The position numbers and the translations under genes were made by a program. Positions 52,997-63,456 of a DNA stretch of 64,000 nt are shown here, one piece after another; position 1 is the first letter of the stretch; each line of letters opens with the position of its first letter. Origin of the DNA: Abelmoschus esculentus (lineage: Eukaryota; Streptophyta; Magnoliopsida; Malvales; Malvaceae). Under the pieces are notes generated by a model, which was given only the letters and a program-made list of their open reading frames with translations, did not search any database and had not been told where the DNA came from. The stretch lies in assembly GCA_035048815.1 (NCBI GenBank), contig JAUCBN010000017.1, forward strand, positions 9,544,936 to 9,608,935, written 5' to 3'.

Positions 52997-53088
52997 TATC
53001 TTCGGTACTCTTTTCTCCATAGGGGCTTTATCACCTCTAGGGGTGATTGGCTATAGGGTTTTTTTAATGAGGCCCTTCCCTTCAAAAA
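52997..53088 (+). other. LINE 3' UTR and poly(A)
   Basis: A short 3' end with GGGGCTTTATCACC and TAGGGGTGATTGGC, which can form a small hairpin (ATCACCTCTAGGGGTGAT, 53030-53047), followed by TTTTTTAATGAGGCCCTTCCC and an A run at about 53084-53090. Part of the A run may belong to the target duplication. Confidence 0.8.
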
Positions 53089-53102
53089 AAAATTAGAACG
53101 GA
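53089..53102. repeat. Target site duplication (right) of LINE
   Basis: AAAATTAGAACGGA, the same as 45057-45070, then continuing into ATCTCTATAAAGCCC of the satellite. Confidence 0.85.
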
Positions 53103-54479
53103 ATCTCTATAAAGCCCATTTAGACATGCACGTTTTAATCCCAACAAAACAACAACCAAATGTTATTAAATCAAATTTTATGAGTTTAAATATTTAATTA
53201 TGGGCTTTTGAACAAAATTTTATAGATTAATCTCAAATTTTAAGATTTTAACTCGGTTAAAATTTGAACGGATTCTCTATAGAGCACATTTAGACATGCT
53301 CGTATTAATCGCATCAAAACGACAACCAAATGTTATTAAATTAAATTTTATGAGTTCAAATAGTTAATTATTAGCTTTTGAACAAAATTATACAGATTAA
53401 TCTGAAATTTTCAAAATTTTACTCGGTTAAAATTCGAACAGAATCTCTATAAAGCCCATTTAGACATGCAAGTTTTAATCGCATCAAAACGACAACCAAA
53501 TTTTATTAAAATCAAATTTTATGATTTCAAATATTTAATTATTAGCTTTTGAACAAAATTATAAAGATTAATCTGAAATTTTCAGAATTTTACTCGGTTA
53601 AAATTAGAACGGAATCTCTATAAAGCCCAATTAGACATACACGTTTTAATCCCAACAAAACGACAACCGAATATTATTAAATCAAATTTTATGAGTTTAA
53701 TTATTTAATTATGGGCTTTTGAATAAAATTATACAGATTAATCTCAAATTTTAAGGTTTTTACTCGGTTAAAATTCGAACGGATTCTCTATAAAGCATAT
53801 TTAGACATGCTCGTATTAATCACATAAAAACGATAATCAAATATTATTAAATTAAATATTATGAGTTCTAATAGTTAATTATAGGCTTTTTAACAAAATT
53901 ATACAAATTAATCTCAAATTTTCAGCTTTTTACTCTGTTAAAATTCGAACGGAATCTCTATAAAGTCAATTTAGGCATGCACGTTTTAATCGCATCAAAA
54001 CGATAACTAAATTTTATTAAAATAAAATTTTATGATTTCAAATAATTAATTATTAGCTTTTGAAGAAAATTAAACAGATTAATCTGAAATTTTAAAAATT
54101 TTACTCGGTTAAAATTAGAACGGAATCTCTATAAATCCCATTTAGACATGCACATTTTAATCCCAACAAAACGACAACCAAATATTATTAAATCAAATTT
54201 TATGAGTTTAAATATTTAATTATGGGCTTTTGAACAAAATTATAAAGATTAATCTCAAATTTTAAGGTTTTTACTCGGTTAAAATTCGAACGGATTATCT
54301 ATAGAGCTCATTTAGATATGCTCGTATTAATCGCATCAAAACGACAACCAAATGTTATTAAATTAAATTTTATGAGTTCAAATAGTTAATGATAGGCTTG
54401 TGAACAAAATTATACAGATTAATCTCAAATTTTTATCTTTTTACTCGGTTAAAATTCGAACGGAATCTGTATAAAGTCC

Positions 54480-55133
54480 ATTTAGACATGCACGTTTTAA
54501 TCGCATCAAAACGACAACCAAATTTTATTATAATCAAATTTTATGATTTAAAATATTTAATTATTAGCTTTTGAACAAAATTATACAGATTAATCTGAAA
54601 TTTTCAGAATTTTACTTGGTTAAAATTAGAACGGAATCTCTATAAAGCCCATTTAGACATGCACGTTTTAATCGCATCAAAACAACAATCAAATTTTATT
54701 ATAATCAAAATTTATGATTTAAAATATTTAATTATTAGCTTTTGAACAAAATTATACAGATTAATCTCAAATTTTCAGAATTTTACTCGGTTAAAATTAG
54801 AACGGAATCTCTATAGAGCATATTTAGACATGCTCGTATTAATCGAATCAAAACGACAACCAAATGTTATTAAATTAAATTTTATGAGTTTAAATAGTTA
54901 ATTATAGGCTTTTGAACAAAATTATACAGATTAATCTCAAATTTTCAGCTTTTTACTAGGTTAAAATTCTACGGAGAAGGGATCAACATTATTTTTTGCG
55001 ACATATACTCGAAGAAAGGGGTCGCCCACCACGGTATACGCTCGAAGAGAGGGACCATCAGATGCTGCAATGATCAGAAATCAGAGTACCTCCAAACAGG
55101 GAAGTCGGATAAAATTAGTGTTTGTAGTCTTTT
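54480..55133. repeat. Duplicated satellite-plus-retroelement segment (pairs with ~57600-58250)
   Basis: At a constant offset of 3118 bp, about 490 bp of satellite followed by the retroelement fragment match 57600-58250. The flanking monomer differs at only about four positions in 178 bp. Monomer variants AATCAAAATTTATGATTTAAAA, TTACTTGGTTAAAATTAG and TTTTTACTAGGTT are shared. The satellite-retroelement junction was therefore duplicated as a unit. Confidence 0.85.
54970..55133 (+). mobile_element. Retroelement fragment captured inside the satellite (164 bp)
   Basis: TACGGAGAAGGGATCAAC to GTTTGTAGTCTTT is not satellite. It is essentially identical to 58088-58250, the 3' end of the internal region of the Ty3/gypsy element, with a single substitution near its right end. 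The left junction GGTTAAAATTC/TACGGA is the same in both places. The right junction joins CTTT to the satellite motif CTTTTGAACAA, a microhomology join. The polypurine tract and LTR are absent, so this is a fragment and not an insertion of a whole element. Confidence 0.9.
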
Positions 55134-58085
55134 GAACAATATTATACGGATTAATCTCAAATTTTCAGCTTTTTAATAGGTTAAAATTTGAACGGAATCT
55201 CTATAAAGCCCATTTAGACATGCACGTTTTAATCGCAACAAAACGACAACCAAATTTTATTAAAATCAAATTTTATGATTTCAAATATTTAATTATTAGC
55301 TTTTGAAAAAAACTATACAGATTAATCTGAAATTTTCAGAATTTTACTCGGTTAAAATTAGAACGGAATCTCTATAAAGCGCATTTAGACATGCACATTT
55401 TAATCCCAAAAAAACGACAACCAAATGTTATTAAGTCAAATTTTATGAGTTTAAATATTTAATTATGGTCTTTTAAACAAAATTATACAGATTAATCTCA
55501 AATTTTAAGGTTTTTACTCTGTTAAAATTCAAACGGATTCTGTATAGAGCACATTTAGACATGCTCGTATTAATCGCATCAAAACGACAACCAAATGTTA
55601 TTAAATTAAATTTTAAGAGTTCAAATAGTTAATTATAGGCTTGTGAACAAAATTATACAGATTAATCTCAAATTTTCAGCTTTTTACTCGGTAAAAATTT
55701 GAACGGAATCTCTATAAAGCCCATTTAGACATGCACGTTTTAATCGCATCAAAACGACAACAAAGTTTTATTAAATTCAAATTTTATCATTTCAAATATT
55801 TAATTATTATCTTTTGAACAAAATTATACAGATTAATCTGAATTTTTCAGAATTTTACTCGGTTAAAATTATAACAGAATCTCTATAAAGCCCATTTAGA
55901 CATGCACGTTTTAATCCCAATAAAACGACAACCAAATGTTATTAAGTCAAATTTTATTAATTTAAATATTTAATTGTGGGCTATTAAACAAAATTATATA
56001 GATTAATCTTAAATTTTAAGGTTTTTACTCGGTTAAAATTCAAACGGATTCTCTATAGAGCACATTTAGACATGCTCGTATTAATCGCATTAAAACGACA
56101 ACCAAATGTTATTAAATTAAATTTTAAGAGTTCAAATAGTTAATTATAGGCTTTTGAACAAAATTATACAGACTAATCTCAAATTTTAAGGTTTTTACTC
56201 GGTTAAAATTCAAACGGATTCTCTGTAGAGGACATTTAGACATGCTCGTACTAATCGCATCAAAACGACAACCAAATGTTATTAAATTAAATTTTAAGAG
56301 TTCAAATAGTTAATTATAGGCTTTTGAACAAAAGTATACACATTAATCTCAAATTTTTAGCTTTTTACTCGGTTAAAAATCAAACGGAATCTCTATAAAG
56401 CCCATTTAGACATGCTCGTCTTAATCGCATCAAAACGACAACCAAATTTTATTAAAATTAAATTTTATGATTTCAAATATTTAATTATTAGCTTTTGAAC
56501 AAAATTATACAGATTAATCTGAAATTTTCAGAATTTTACTCGGTTAAAATTAGAACGGAATCTCTATAAAGCCCATTTAGACATGCACGTTTTAATCGCA
56601 TCAAAACGACAACCAAATTTTATTGAAATCAAATTTTATGATTTAAAATATTTAATTATGGGCTTTTGAACAAAATTATAGAGATTAATCTGAAATTTTC
56701 AGAAATTTACTCGGTTAAAATTAGAACGGAATCTCTATAAAGCCCATTTAGATATGCTCGTATTAATCGCATCAAAACGACAACCAAATGTTATTAAATT
56801 AAATTTTATGAGTTCAAATAGTTAATGATAGGCTTGTGAACAAAATTATACAGATTAATCTCAAATTTTTATCTTTTTACTCGGTTAAAATTCGAACGGA
56901 ATCTGTATAAAGTCCATTTAGACATGCACGTTTTAATCGCATCAAAACGACAACCAAATTTTATTATAATCAAATTTTATGATTTAAAATATTTAATTAT
57001 TAGCTTTTGAACAAAATTATACAGATTAATCTGAAATTTTCAAAATTTTACTTGGTTAAAATTAGAACGGAATCTCTATAAAGCCCATTTAGACATGCAC
57101 GTTTTAATCGCATCAAAACAACAATTAAATTTTATTATAATCAAAATTTATGATTTAAAATATTTAATTATTAGCTTTTGATCAAAATTATACAGATTAA
57201 TCTGAAATTTTCAAAATTTTACTCGGTTAAAATTAGAACGGAATCTCTATAAAGCCCATTTAGACATGCACATTTTAATCCCAACAAAACGACAACCAAA
57301 TGTTATTAAATCAAATTTTATGAGTTTAAATATTTAATTATGGGATTTTGAACAAAATTAAATAGATTAATCTCAAATTTTAAGGTTTTTACTAGGTTAA
57401 AATTCGAACGGATTCTCTATAGAGCACATTTAGACATGCTCGTTTTAATCGCATCAAATTGACAACCAAATGTTATTAAATTAAATTTTATAAGTTCAAA
57501 TAGTTAATTATAGGCTTGTGAACAAAATTATACATATTAATCTCAAATTTTCAGCTTTTTACTCGGTTAAAATTCGAACGAAATCTATATAAAGCCCATT
57601 TAGACATGCACGTTTTAATCGCATCAAAACGACAACCAAATTTTATTATAATCAAATTTTATGATTTAAAATATTTAATTATTAGCTTTTGAACAAAATT
57701 ATACAGATTAATCTGAAATTTTCAAAATTTTACTTGGTTAAAATTAGAACGGAATCTCTATAAAGCCCATTTAGACATGCACGTTTTAATCGCATCAAAA
57801 CAACAATTAAATTTTATTATAATCAAAATTTATGATTTAAAATATTTAATTATTAGCTTTTGATCAAAATTATACAGATTAATCTGAAATTTTCAGAATT
57901 TTACTCGGTTAAAATTAGAACGGAATCTCTATAGAGCATATTTAGACATGCTCGTATTAATCGTATCAAAACGACAACCAAATGTTATTAAATTAAATTT
58001 TATGAGTTTAAATAGTTAATTATAGGCTTTTGAATAACATTATACAGATTAATCTCAAATTTTTAGCTTTTTACTAGGTTAAAAT

Positions 58086-58291
58086 TCTACGGAGAAGGGA
58101 TCAACATTATTTTTTGCGACATATACTCGAAGAAAGGGGTCGCCCACCACGGTATACGCTCGAAGAGAGGGACCATCAGATGCTGCAATGATCAGAAATC
58201 AGAGTACCTCCAAACAGGGAAGTCGGATAAAATTAGTGCTTGTAGTCTTTGCTTTATCATTGTTTCACAACGATAAGCAAAGAGGGGCAAC
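58086..58291 (+). mobile_element. 3' tail of an internal retroelement region, truncated
   Basis: About 205 bp that ends in a purine-rich tract directly before the LTR start, as at the 3' end of an element's internal region. It contains an imperfect internal repeat (ATACTCGAAGAAAGGGG and ATACGCTCGAAGAGAGGG). On the left it is joined to satellite after GGTTAAAATTC. ACGGA is shared with the satellite's own GAACGGA, so the join may be microhomology-mediated. Confidence 0.8.
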
Positions 58292-58312
58292 TGTAATCAC
58301 TAATTTTATCCG
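58224..58312 (+). promoter_or_regulatory. Two-tier hairpin spanning polypurine tract and LTR start
   Basis: The outer arms CGGATAAAATTAGTG (58224-58238) and CACTAATTTTATCCG (58298-58312) are perfectly complementary over 15 bp. An inner imperfect stem pairs CTTTGCTTTATCATTGT (58247-58263) with ACAACGATAAGCAAAG (58267-58282). The polypurine tract lies just 3' of the inner stem. The right outer arm lies inside the LTR from its seventh base. In RNA this would present the tract within a folded domain. The function is inferred. Confidence 0.75.
58279..58291 (+). promoter_or_regulatory. Polypurine tract
   Basis: AAAGAGGGGCAAC immediately precedes TGTAATCAC, the predicted LTR start. In Ty3/gypsy elements such a tract survives RNase H cleavage and primes plus-strand synthesis. 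The CAAC end is not purine, but G-rich tracts ending in GGGGCAAC occur before LTRs in this lineage as I recall. Confidence 0.7.
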
Positions 58313-60171
58313 GGTTTATGCTCGAATTAAATCAATCCACATCCCTTTTTAATACCTAAATCACCTTAACTTACCCTAATTTTATCACTTGTTTTATAAT
58401 TATTATTATCCTTACTATCTCTTAATTAAAACCAAAAATCCAAAAATATATAAATATATGATATAAATAAAAGCCTTTTATTAGAGCCCACTTTTATAAA
58501 CCCAAACCATAAATAAATTTGACCTACTAAATATAGTTTTATAATATAAAAAAATATAATAAAAATCCCTACTTGGTGCCCAAGGTCTTGTTTTTAATTG
58601 GTTATTATTTTTAAAGGGATAAACCTAAAATACCCTTCATCATATTATAGATACCCTTATATATTAAAACCTAAACCTATTTTATTCCCATATGTTACCC
58701 TTTACCCTAACTATATATATAACATTTACCCTAAAAATAAAAGACCCTAACCTTATTTTTTTCACAGCCGCATACCCCTAACCATTCACAGTCGCATGCC
58801 ACTGCCGATTTCCATTTCCATTTTTCCATTTCCATTTCCATTTGTAAGTTGGTAGCCTTCATTATTTATATTTTTATTCTCATTGAATCACTTCACCCAT
58901 TCGGTCGATTATTTTTCAAGTTATGCCCTAATCTAATCATTACTTTTACCGTTTAGTTTAATTTGTGGATTGATTTTAATCGAGCATATTTAGATGTATA
59001 TAGTTCTTTTTGAAATATTTATTGTGTATTCCATTCTTATGGTTCAATGAAAATATGAATATTTTTATTTGTATCTTTTATTTTATTTTTTTTATTTGTT
59101 TATTATATGTTTTGTTTTGTTTATTTATATATGTTATTTGTTTGTTTCGTTGGTCTATTTATTTTAATCTTTGTTATCATGTATTGTATAATATTCTTAG
59201 GTGTTTATGTACCTTTTTACTCGTGATATTTATTTATTTATTTTTGTTAATGTTGTTACATGCTTTGTATATATGCCATGTTATGGGTTTAGTTCATATG
59301 CTTTGTTAGGGTTGTGTAAGTGACAATGTTTATATTATTTTAGCATGGTGGCATGTCTCTTATCTTATTAGTATCTCTTTTAATTATATTGCTTGGTTTG
59401 TATTATGTCTCTTTAATTATCACTATGTGTCATATGCTATTTTGTCTTTATATTTGTTGTCTTTACAATTATGTCTTTTATTTTGCTTACATCACACCTT
59501 GCTAATTAACAAGCCTAATTAAATACGTATTTATTCGATCGTAATGGGCCCGTGTTCCAACGCATTGGTCGCGGTGTGTACGTTGCCTCCGAATAAAGAC
59601 ACGGTAAAAATAAAATTGAATTCGAATACTTCAACAAACTGTAATTTAAATGCCACTTTAATTCGGAAAATTCAAAATTAATTAAGCGGTAATTTAATAA
59701 AGGTGCCAATTTTGGGCGGTTTTAAACCCTAAACCCGTTTTAAACCGTAACCGACTCTCGAACCCAAACACTTCGAATCTTTGGTTTTTACGGTGTCCGG
59801 TCTACCAAAAGTGACCGGTGGCGACTCCACCCTTTTTTAAAAAAACCCTAATTTTAAAATTTCCCTTTTCAATCTAATTTTTTTTTTAATCTCAAATCCC
59901 TAATTTTAACTTTCCAATTCCTATTTTTTTTTAAAAAAAAAGAGAACCCTAGATTTCAAATTTCTTTCAACATTTTAAAATTCTCAATTTTTGTACACAA
60001 TTTAAAAACCTAATTTTTAAATCCTAATTTTCTAATTTCCCCAAAATTTTATTTCAAACCCAAATCCCTAAATTCCACTTTTCAAACCTTAATTTCAATT
60101 CCACTAGTGACCCTCTTTCCCTTTTTTACTACACCCCTATTATTTTTAAGAATTTTATAAGGGTCGCTACA
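58292..60171 (+). mobile_element. Long terminal repeat, 1880 bp
   Basis: Starts TGTAATCAC directly after the polypurine tract and ends GGGTCGCTACA two bases before the primer binding site, so both ends are set by flanking signals and fit TG...CA. A TATA-like CTATATATATAAC lies at 58711-58723. Nearby are a CCATTT microsatellite (about 58818-58851) and CACAGCCGCATACC / CACAGTCGCATGCC repeats. A short T-rich open frame at 59010-59309 is not a convincing gene. Near 59819 is a second TGGCGACTCC motif. There is only one LTR in the window, so its identity to a partner cannot be measured. Confidence 0.85.
58711..58723 (+). promoter_or_regulatory. Candidate TATA box of the LTR promoter
   Basis: CTATATATATAAC about 420 bp into the LTR, in a C/A-rich context, is the best TATA-box candidate I saw in the LTR. 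The transcription start would be about 30 bp downstream. This rests on motif alone in AT-rich DNA. Confidence 0.4.
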
Positions 60172-60173
60172 GT

Positions 60174-60191
60174 TGGCGACTCCGCTGGGGA
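60174..60191 (+). promoter_or_regulatory. Primer binding site for tRNA-Arg(UCG)
   Basis: TGGCGACTCCGCTGGGGA starts two bases after the LTR end. Its reverse complement TCCCCAGCGGAGTCGCCA matches the 3' end, with CCA, of plant tRNA-Arg(UCG) as I recall that sequence. It is 18 bp without mismatch. Minus-strand DNA synthesis would start here. tRNA-Arg priming is characteristic of Ogre/Tat elements. Confidence 0.88.
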
Positions 60192-61180
60192 AAAATTTTT
60201 CAAACGAGTCAAGCCTTGTTTTTAAATACCGCTTAATTAATTTTGGAAGTTATGGAATAAAGTGGCAATTAAATTATTATTTGTTTATTAATTCGAGCTT
60301 TCAACACATTTCAACCCGTCTCTAAGTGGGGGGAAAACGCTATGCTTTCGTGAGGATATTGTTGCTCCGTATGGGCATAGCGAAAGGATCCCCCTAAATT
60401 GAACTCGGTCAAGATGAGCCTGTGATTGGTGATGATCGGGGGCCTTGCTACTCTTAGAAGAGGACAGCGAGGACAATTTGGGTACCTCGTAGAACCAAAA
60501 CTGCATTTAGAGAATCTAGTCAACCTACCCGATTAGAGCCATGCGGTTAACCTAGGTTCTTTTAGATGGGATAAATAGGATTGTTTTGTCTCCTATCTTG
60601 CTTGCATTTTTTTATCAACATTTCATGAAGGTGTTGAACTAAGTGGTTTGTCCAATCAGAGGCTTTCACTATAGTTAGAGAGTCAAAACAAGAAAAAGAA
60701 AGAGAGGAAAAAAAGAGAGAAAAAATCAGAGAAATAAAAAAGAGAGGAAGAAAAAATAATAAGAAAATAAAACTAAGGGAAAAAAAAGGTTGAGAGAAAA
60801 AATTGAAAAGAGAAAGAGAAAATAAAAAAAAGAAAAGAAAATTTAGAATATAGGAAGAAGAGAGAGGAAAAAAACAATGAAAATGAAAAGAAAAGAAGAG
60901 AAAAGAAAATCGAGAGAATAAGGAAAGAAGCAAGAAAATAGAGAGAGAAAAAAGAAAAAGAAAAAAATAGAAAAAAAAGGGGCATTAAGATCTTAACCGG
61001 TGAAAGCTGCTCAAAGGGCGATCACTAGCGGGATCAACACCTTTACTTGCATTCATGCATACATCTCATGCATCTCATAGCATATATCATGCATTAATTA
61101 AACAAGGAGGTTAATTATAAGATCTCGTATCCGTAATTGAAGGTTTCTCGCTTGCATTTTACCAACACCAAGAAGGGCTA
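60192..61180 (+). other. Retroelement leader between PBS and gag
   Basis: Non-coding leader of nearly 1 kb with a GC-balanced first half (around CCTGTGATTGGTGATG and GGTTAACCTAGG) and a 300-bp purine tract at about 60684-60982. Many short upstream ATGs precede gag. Packaging or ribosome-entry roles are plausible but not shown. Minus-strand frames here are low-complexity artefacts. Confidence 0.7.
60684..60982 (+). repeat. Purine (A/G) tract in leader
   Basis: About 300 bp almost wholly A and G (AAAGAGAGGAAAAAAAGAGA-like), with a strong strand bias. It produces long Phe/Leu/Ser open frames on the minus strand that are not genes. Such tracts can form triplex DNA. Confidence 0.85.
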
Positions 61181-62503
61181 ATGAAAGAAGACTTTGCCAA
61201 GTTAGAAGCCAATCTTATGGGGCAATTAGAGCGTACTCAAAAAGAATTAGAAGATTCTATGATCAAGTCTCAACACGACATGATGACACAAATTGCTCAC
61301 TTGTTGGGACTAAGGAAAGTGGAAGACCAACAAAAGAAATGTTCTGTTGAAGACCCCTCGGGCCCTCCCGTTTTTATTGTTAACACTTCTAGACCTCTTC
61401 AAGGAGTAGTAACATCATCTCTTCAAGCTTGTGCCTCTACTCAAGCCCTACCAGGTGTGACTTTCACTAATATGGAAGGTTTGGGGGATGACATTCCAGA
61501 CTTCGATGAGCTAGAAAAATTAAAGGTTGAATTTTCAAAGCAATTAGAGAAAACCAAGAACGAGTTTGAAGAGAAGCTTCAGATAAAAGAGGATAAAGAA
61601 GAATGGTATGGGTTGAATGCCAGTGAGCTTAGTCTGGTTTCAAGTCTAGAGATTCCTTATAAGTTCGAGACCCTAGATTTTGAGAAGTTTGATGGGACGA
61701 CTTGCCCTATCGTACATATAACTATGTTTTGTCGAAAAATGATGGGCTTTACTAACAATGAGAAGCTGTTAATCCACTATTTCCAGGATAGCCTGGTGGG
61801 ATCTACCACAAGATGGTATAATCAGTTAACCCGTGCTCAAATTAAGTCGTGGAAGGATCTGGCCAAAGCTTTCACAAACCAGTATAAGCACGTAACCGAT
61901 ATGATCCCAAATCGGCTCATGCTACAAGGGATGGAACAAGGGCATAACGAAAGCCTTCGAGAGTACGCTCGACGTTGGCGTGATGCTGCAGCACAAGTAC
62001 AACCTCCGCTCAATGAAAGTGAACTTTCTAAAATGTTTGTGGATACACTAGAGGGAGTGTTGTACGATCGCTTGATAAGCCACCCTATCAGTAGTTTTGC
62101 GGAGTTCGTTATGACCGGAGAACGCATCGAGTATGCTATTAAGAAGGGAAAGATGAATGACCCTTATAGCACAACTTCTCAGAAAGAGGAAGATTCTCAT
62201 GTCTATGTGGTGAGTTCTCACTCAACCAATCAAACTCAGGGTTGTCCCCATACTCATACAAGACCTACAAAGGTGCTTCATCCAATTCCTATGACCTACA
62301 GCAAGTTACTCCCAATTCTCGTTGAGAAGAAACTTTTGACTTTGGTGCAGTCTAAGCCAAAGGATCCTCCTTACCCTGAAGGATATAATGTCAATGCCAC
62401 ATGTGACTATCATATAGGGAGAACAGGCCACACAACAGAGAATTGTGGAGCTTTGAGGAATAAGGTTCAAGGACTGATTGAGGCCGGTATTCTGAAGTTT
62501 TAA
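61181..62503 (+). CDS. gag: Gag polyprotein of Ty3/gypsy Tat-like element
   Basis: A 440-residue intact frame. Gag forms the cytoplasmic virus-like particle that packages element RNA. Residues 1-50 and 105-140 are charged and likely coiled coil. Residues about 165-325 match the Retrotrans_gag family, with FCRKMMGFTNNEKLLIHYF, RWYNQL, SWKDLAKAF and LREYARRWRDAA. A zinc-binding motif C408-X2-H411-X5-H417-X4-C422 lies at the C-terminus, followed by ALRNKVQGLIEAG, as in Tat/Ogre Gag. The ATG at 61181 is the first in-frame Met after an in-frame stop about 60 bp upstream. The frame stops 18 residues after the zinc motif, with no protease fused. The open frame suggests recent activity. The product could act in trans for, or depend on, autonomous relatives. 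Confidence 0.9.
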   Translation: MKEDFAKLEANLMGQLERTQKELEDSMIKSQHDMMTQIAHLLGLRKVEDQQKKCSVEDPSGPPVFIVNTSRPLQGVVTSSLQACASTQALPGVTFTNMEGLGDDIPDFDELEKLKVEFSKQLEKTKNEFEEKLQIKEDKEEWYGLNASELSLVSSLEIPYKFETLDFEKFDGTTCPIVHITMFCRKMMGFTNNEKLLIHYFQDSLVGSTTRWYNQLTRAQIKSWKDLAKAFTNQYKHVTDMIPNRLMLQGMEQGHNESLREYARRWRDAAAQVQPPLNESELSKMFVDTLEGVLYDRLISHPISSFAEFVMTGERIEYAIKKGKMNDPYSTTSQKEEDSHVYVVSSHSTNQTQGCPHTHTRPTKVLHPIPMTYSKLLPILVEKKLLTLVQSKPKDPPYPEGYNVNATCDYHIGRTGHTTENCGALRNKVQGLIEAGILKF

Positions 62504-62961
62504 GAAAGAGTAGAGGACATGATATTTGGAGAGATTCTAATCTTGGAGTTTGGATGTTTATTTTCTGCCTCCTTGCATTTTAAGTTTTTCTTTTAAAGTA
62601 ATGCATCAATTAATTTTGTTACTGTTTGCCCGAAAGCAACAAATACTTTTTTGTAAGGGCTTATGTTATGTTTGCCCTTTTTTCAATGAAAGAATGCATA
62701 TTTTTAAAAAACATATGTGTTTTCCTTTTTCTCTCAGAGTTCCTTGGATGTCACATGCTTGTTGTGACGTGGGTTCAGAAATGATTGGAACGTTATGATT
62801 ACGATGAAGTATGGTTTCTTAATCAGTAGCTTTGGTCAGTAATGCACGAGAAATGAGACCACTACTCCTTCAGTGATGTTCGATGATAAGAAAATCTCCT
62901 AGAAAAGGCCCGATGAAATTGATTGATCTCAAGAATTCCTCTAAGTAAAAAGATTGCATCC

Positions 62962-63069
62962 AGAGAAAAAAAAGAAGAAAGAAAAATAAAGAAAAAAGAG
63001 AGAAAGAAGGGAAAAAAAAGAAAAGAAAAAAAAAGAGAGAAAATAGAAAAAGAAAGGAGAGAACAAAGA
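62962..63069 (+). repeat. Purine tract
   Basis: About 108 bp of nearly pure A/G. Open frames on the opposite strand are low complexity. Confidence 0.85.
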
Positions 63070-63322
63070 TTAAACAAAAGCACTCCAATATTCGAAACCT
63101 GATAATAGGCATATTTGAACAAGAGTGTGGAAGTATTCGGAGCACTCCGCTGAAGTGATAGGCCTAATAAGGTAGCAATGCACCATCCAAAGTCTTCACT
63201 TCATGAGTGATGGTAATATTCTCAAATTCATGACTATGCCGAGTAACTCGGAGTTTTGTTGTATGCTCCATCATTATCTTCGAGACAAAGGATTGTGATG
63301 AGTTGATTTCCCCGAATTTTTT

Positions 63323-63456
63323 TAAATAAAAATAAAGAAAAAGAAAAAATAACATATGTGAGAAAAAGAAAAAGGAAGAAAAGAGAGAAAAATAAGAAAA
63401 AAAAGAAAAAGAAAAAATGGAAAAATGAAAAAGAGAGATAGAAATAAAGAGAAAAA
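63323..63456 (+). repeat. Purine tract
   Basis: About 134 bp of mostly A/G with a few T, and similar in composition to the tracts at 60684 and 62962. Confidence 0.8.

Larger units (their letters stand above)
45071..53088 (+). mobile_element. L1-type LINE (non-LTR retrotransposon), ~8.0 kb, inactive
   Basis: In order: a pyrimidine-rich 5' leader, ORF1 with a DUF4283-like domain and zinc knuckle, ORF2 with APE endonuclease, reverse transcriptase, zf-RVT and RNase H domains, a short 3' UTR and a poly(A) run. The element is bounded by a 14-bp target duplication, as expected from target-primed reverse transcription. The presence of the 5' leader and both ORFs suggests near full length. ORF1 and ORF2 carry stops and frameshifts and the ORF1/ORF2 junction is duplicated, so this copy cannot encode its own machinery. 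Its higher GC content contrasts sharply with the flanking satellite. Confidence 0.95.
53103..58085. repeat. ~170-bp satellite, block III
   Basis: Satellite continues in phase after the LINE. Monomers are diverged, with some local duplication: GTTAATGATAGGCTTGTGAAC occurs near 54386 and 56822, about 2436 bp apart. About 0.65 kb at about 54480-55133 recurs at about 57600-58250. A non-satellite insert lies at 54970-55133. The block ends at GGTTAAAATTC where retroelement sequence begins. Confidence 0.93.

Noticed and set aside
1..58085. CENP-B box in the satellite (TTCG near CGGA or ACCGAG)
   Set aside because: Neither strand fits the TTCGnnnnAnnCGGG spacing in the monomers I checked, and plants are not known to use a CENP-B box.
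58982..58996. Thirteen-base match GAGCATATTTAGA between the LTR and the satellite
   Set aside because: It is too short and AT-rich to imply common origin. No wider similarity was seen.
59010..59309. A 99-codon open frame in the LTR as a gene
   Set aside because: It has a T-rich, low-complexity hydrophobic translation with no motif, and lies inside an LTR.
58670..59770. Telomere-like CCCTAA and CCCTAAA motifs in the LTR
   Set aside because: They are isolated and not in tandem, and are expected by chance in this composition.
60562..60985. Phe/Leu/Ser-rich minus-strand open frames
   Set aside because: They are translations of a pure A/G tract and not membrane proteins. The same holds for 62862-63145 and 63164-63502.
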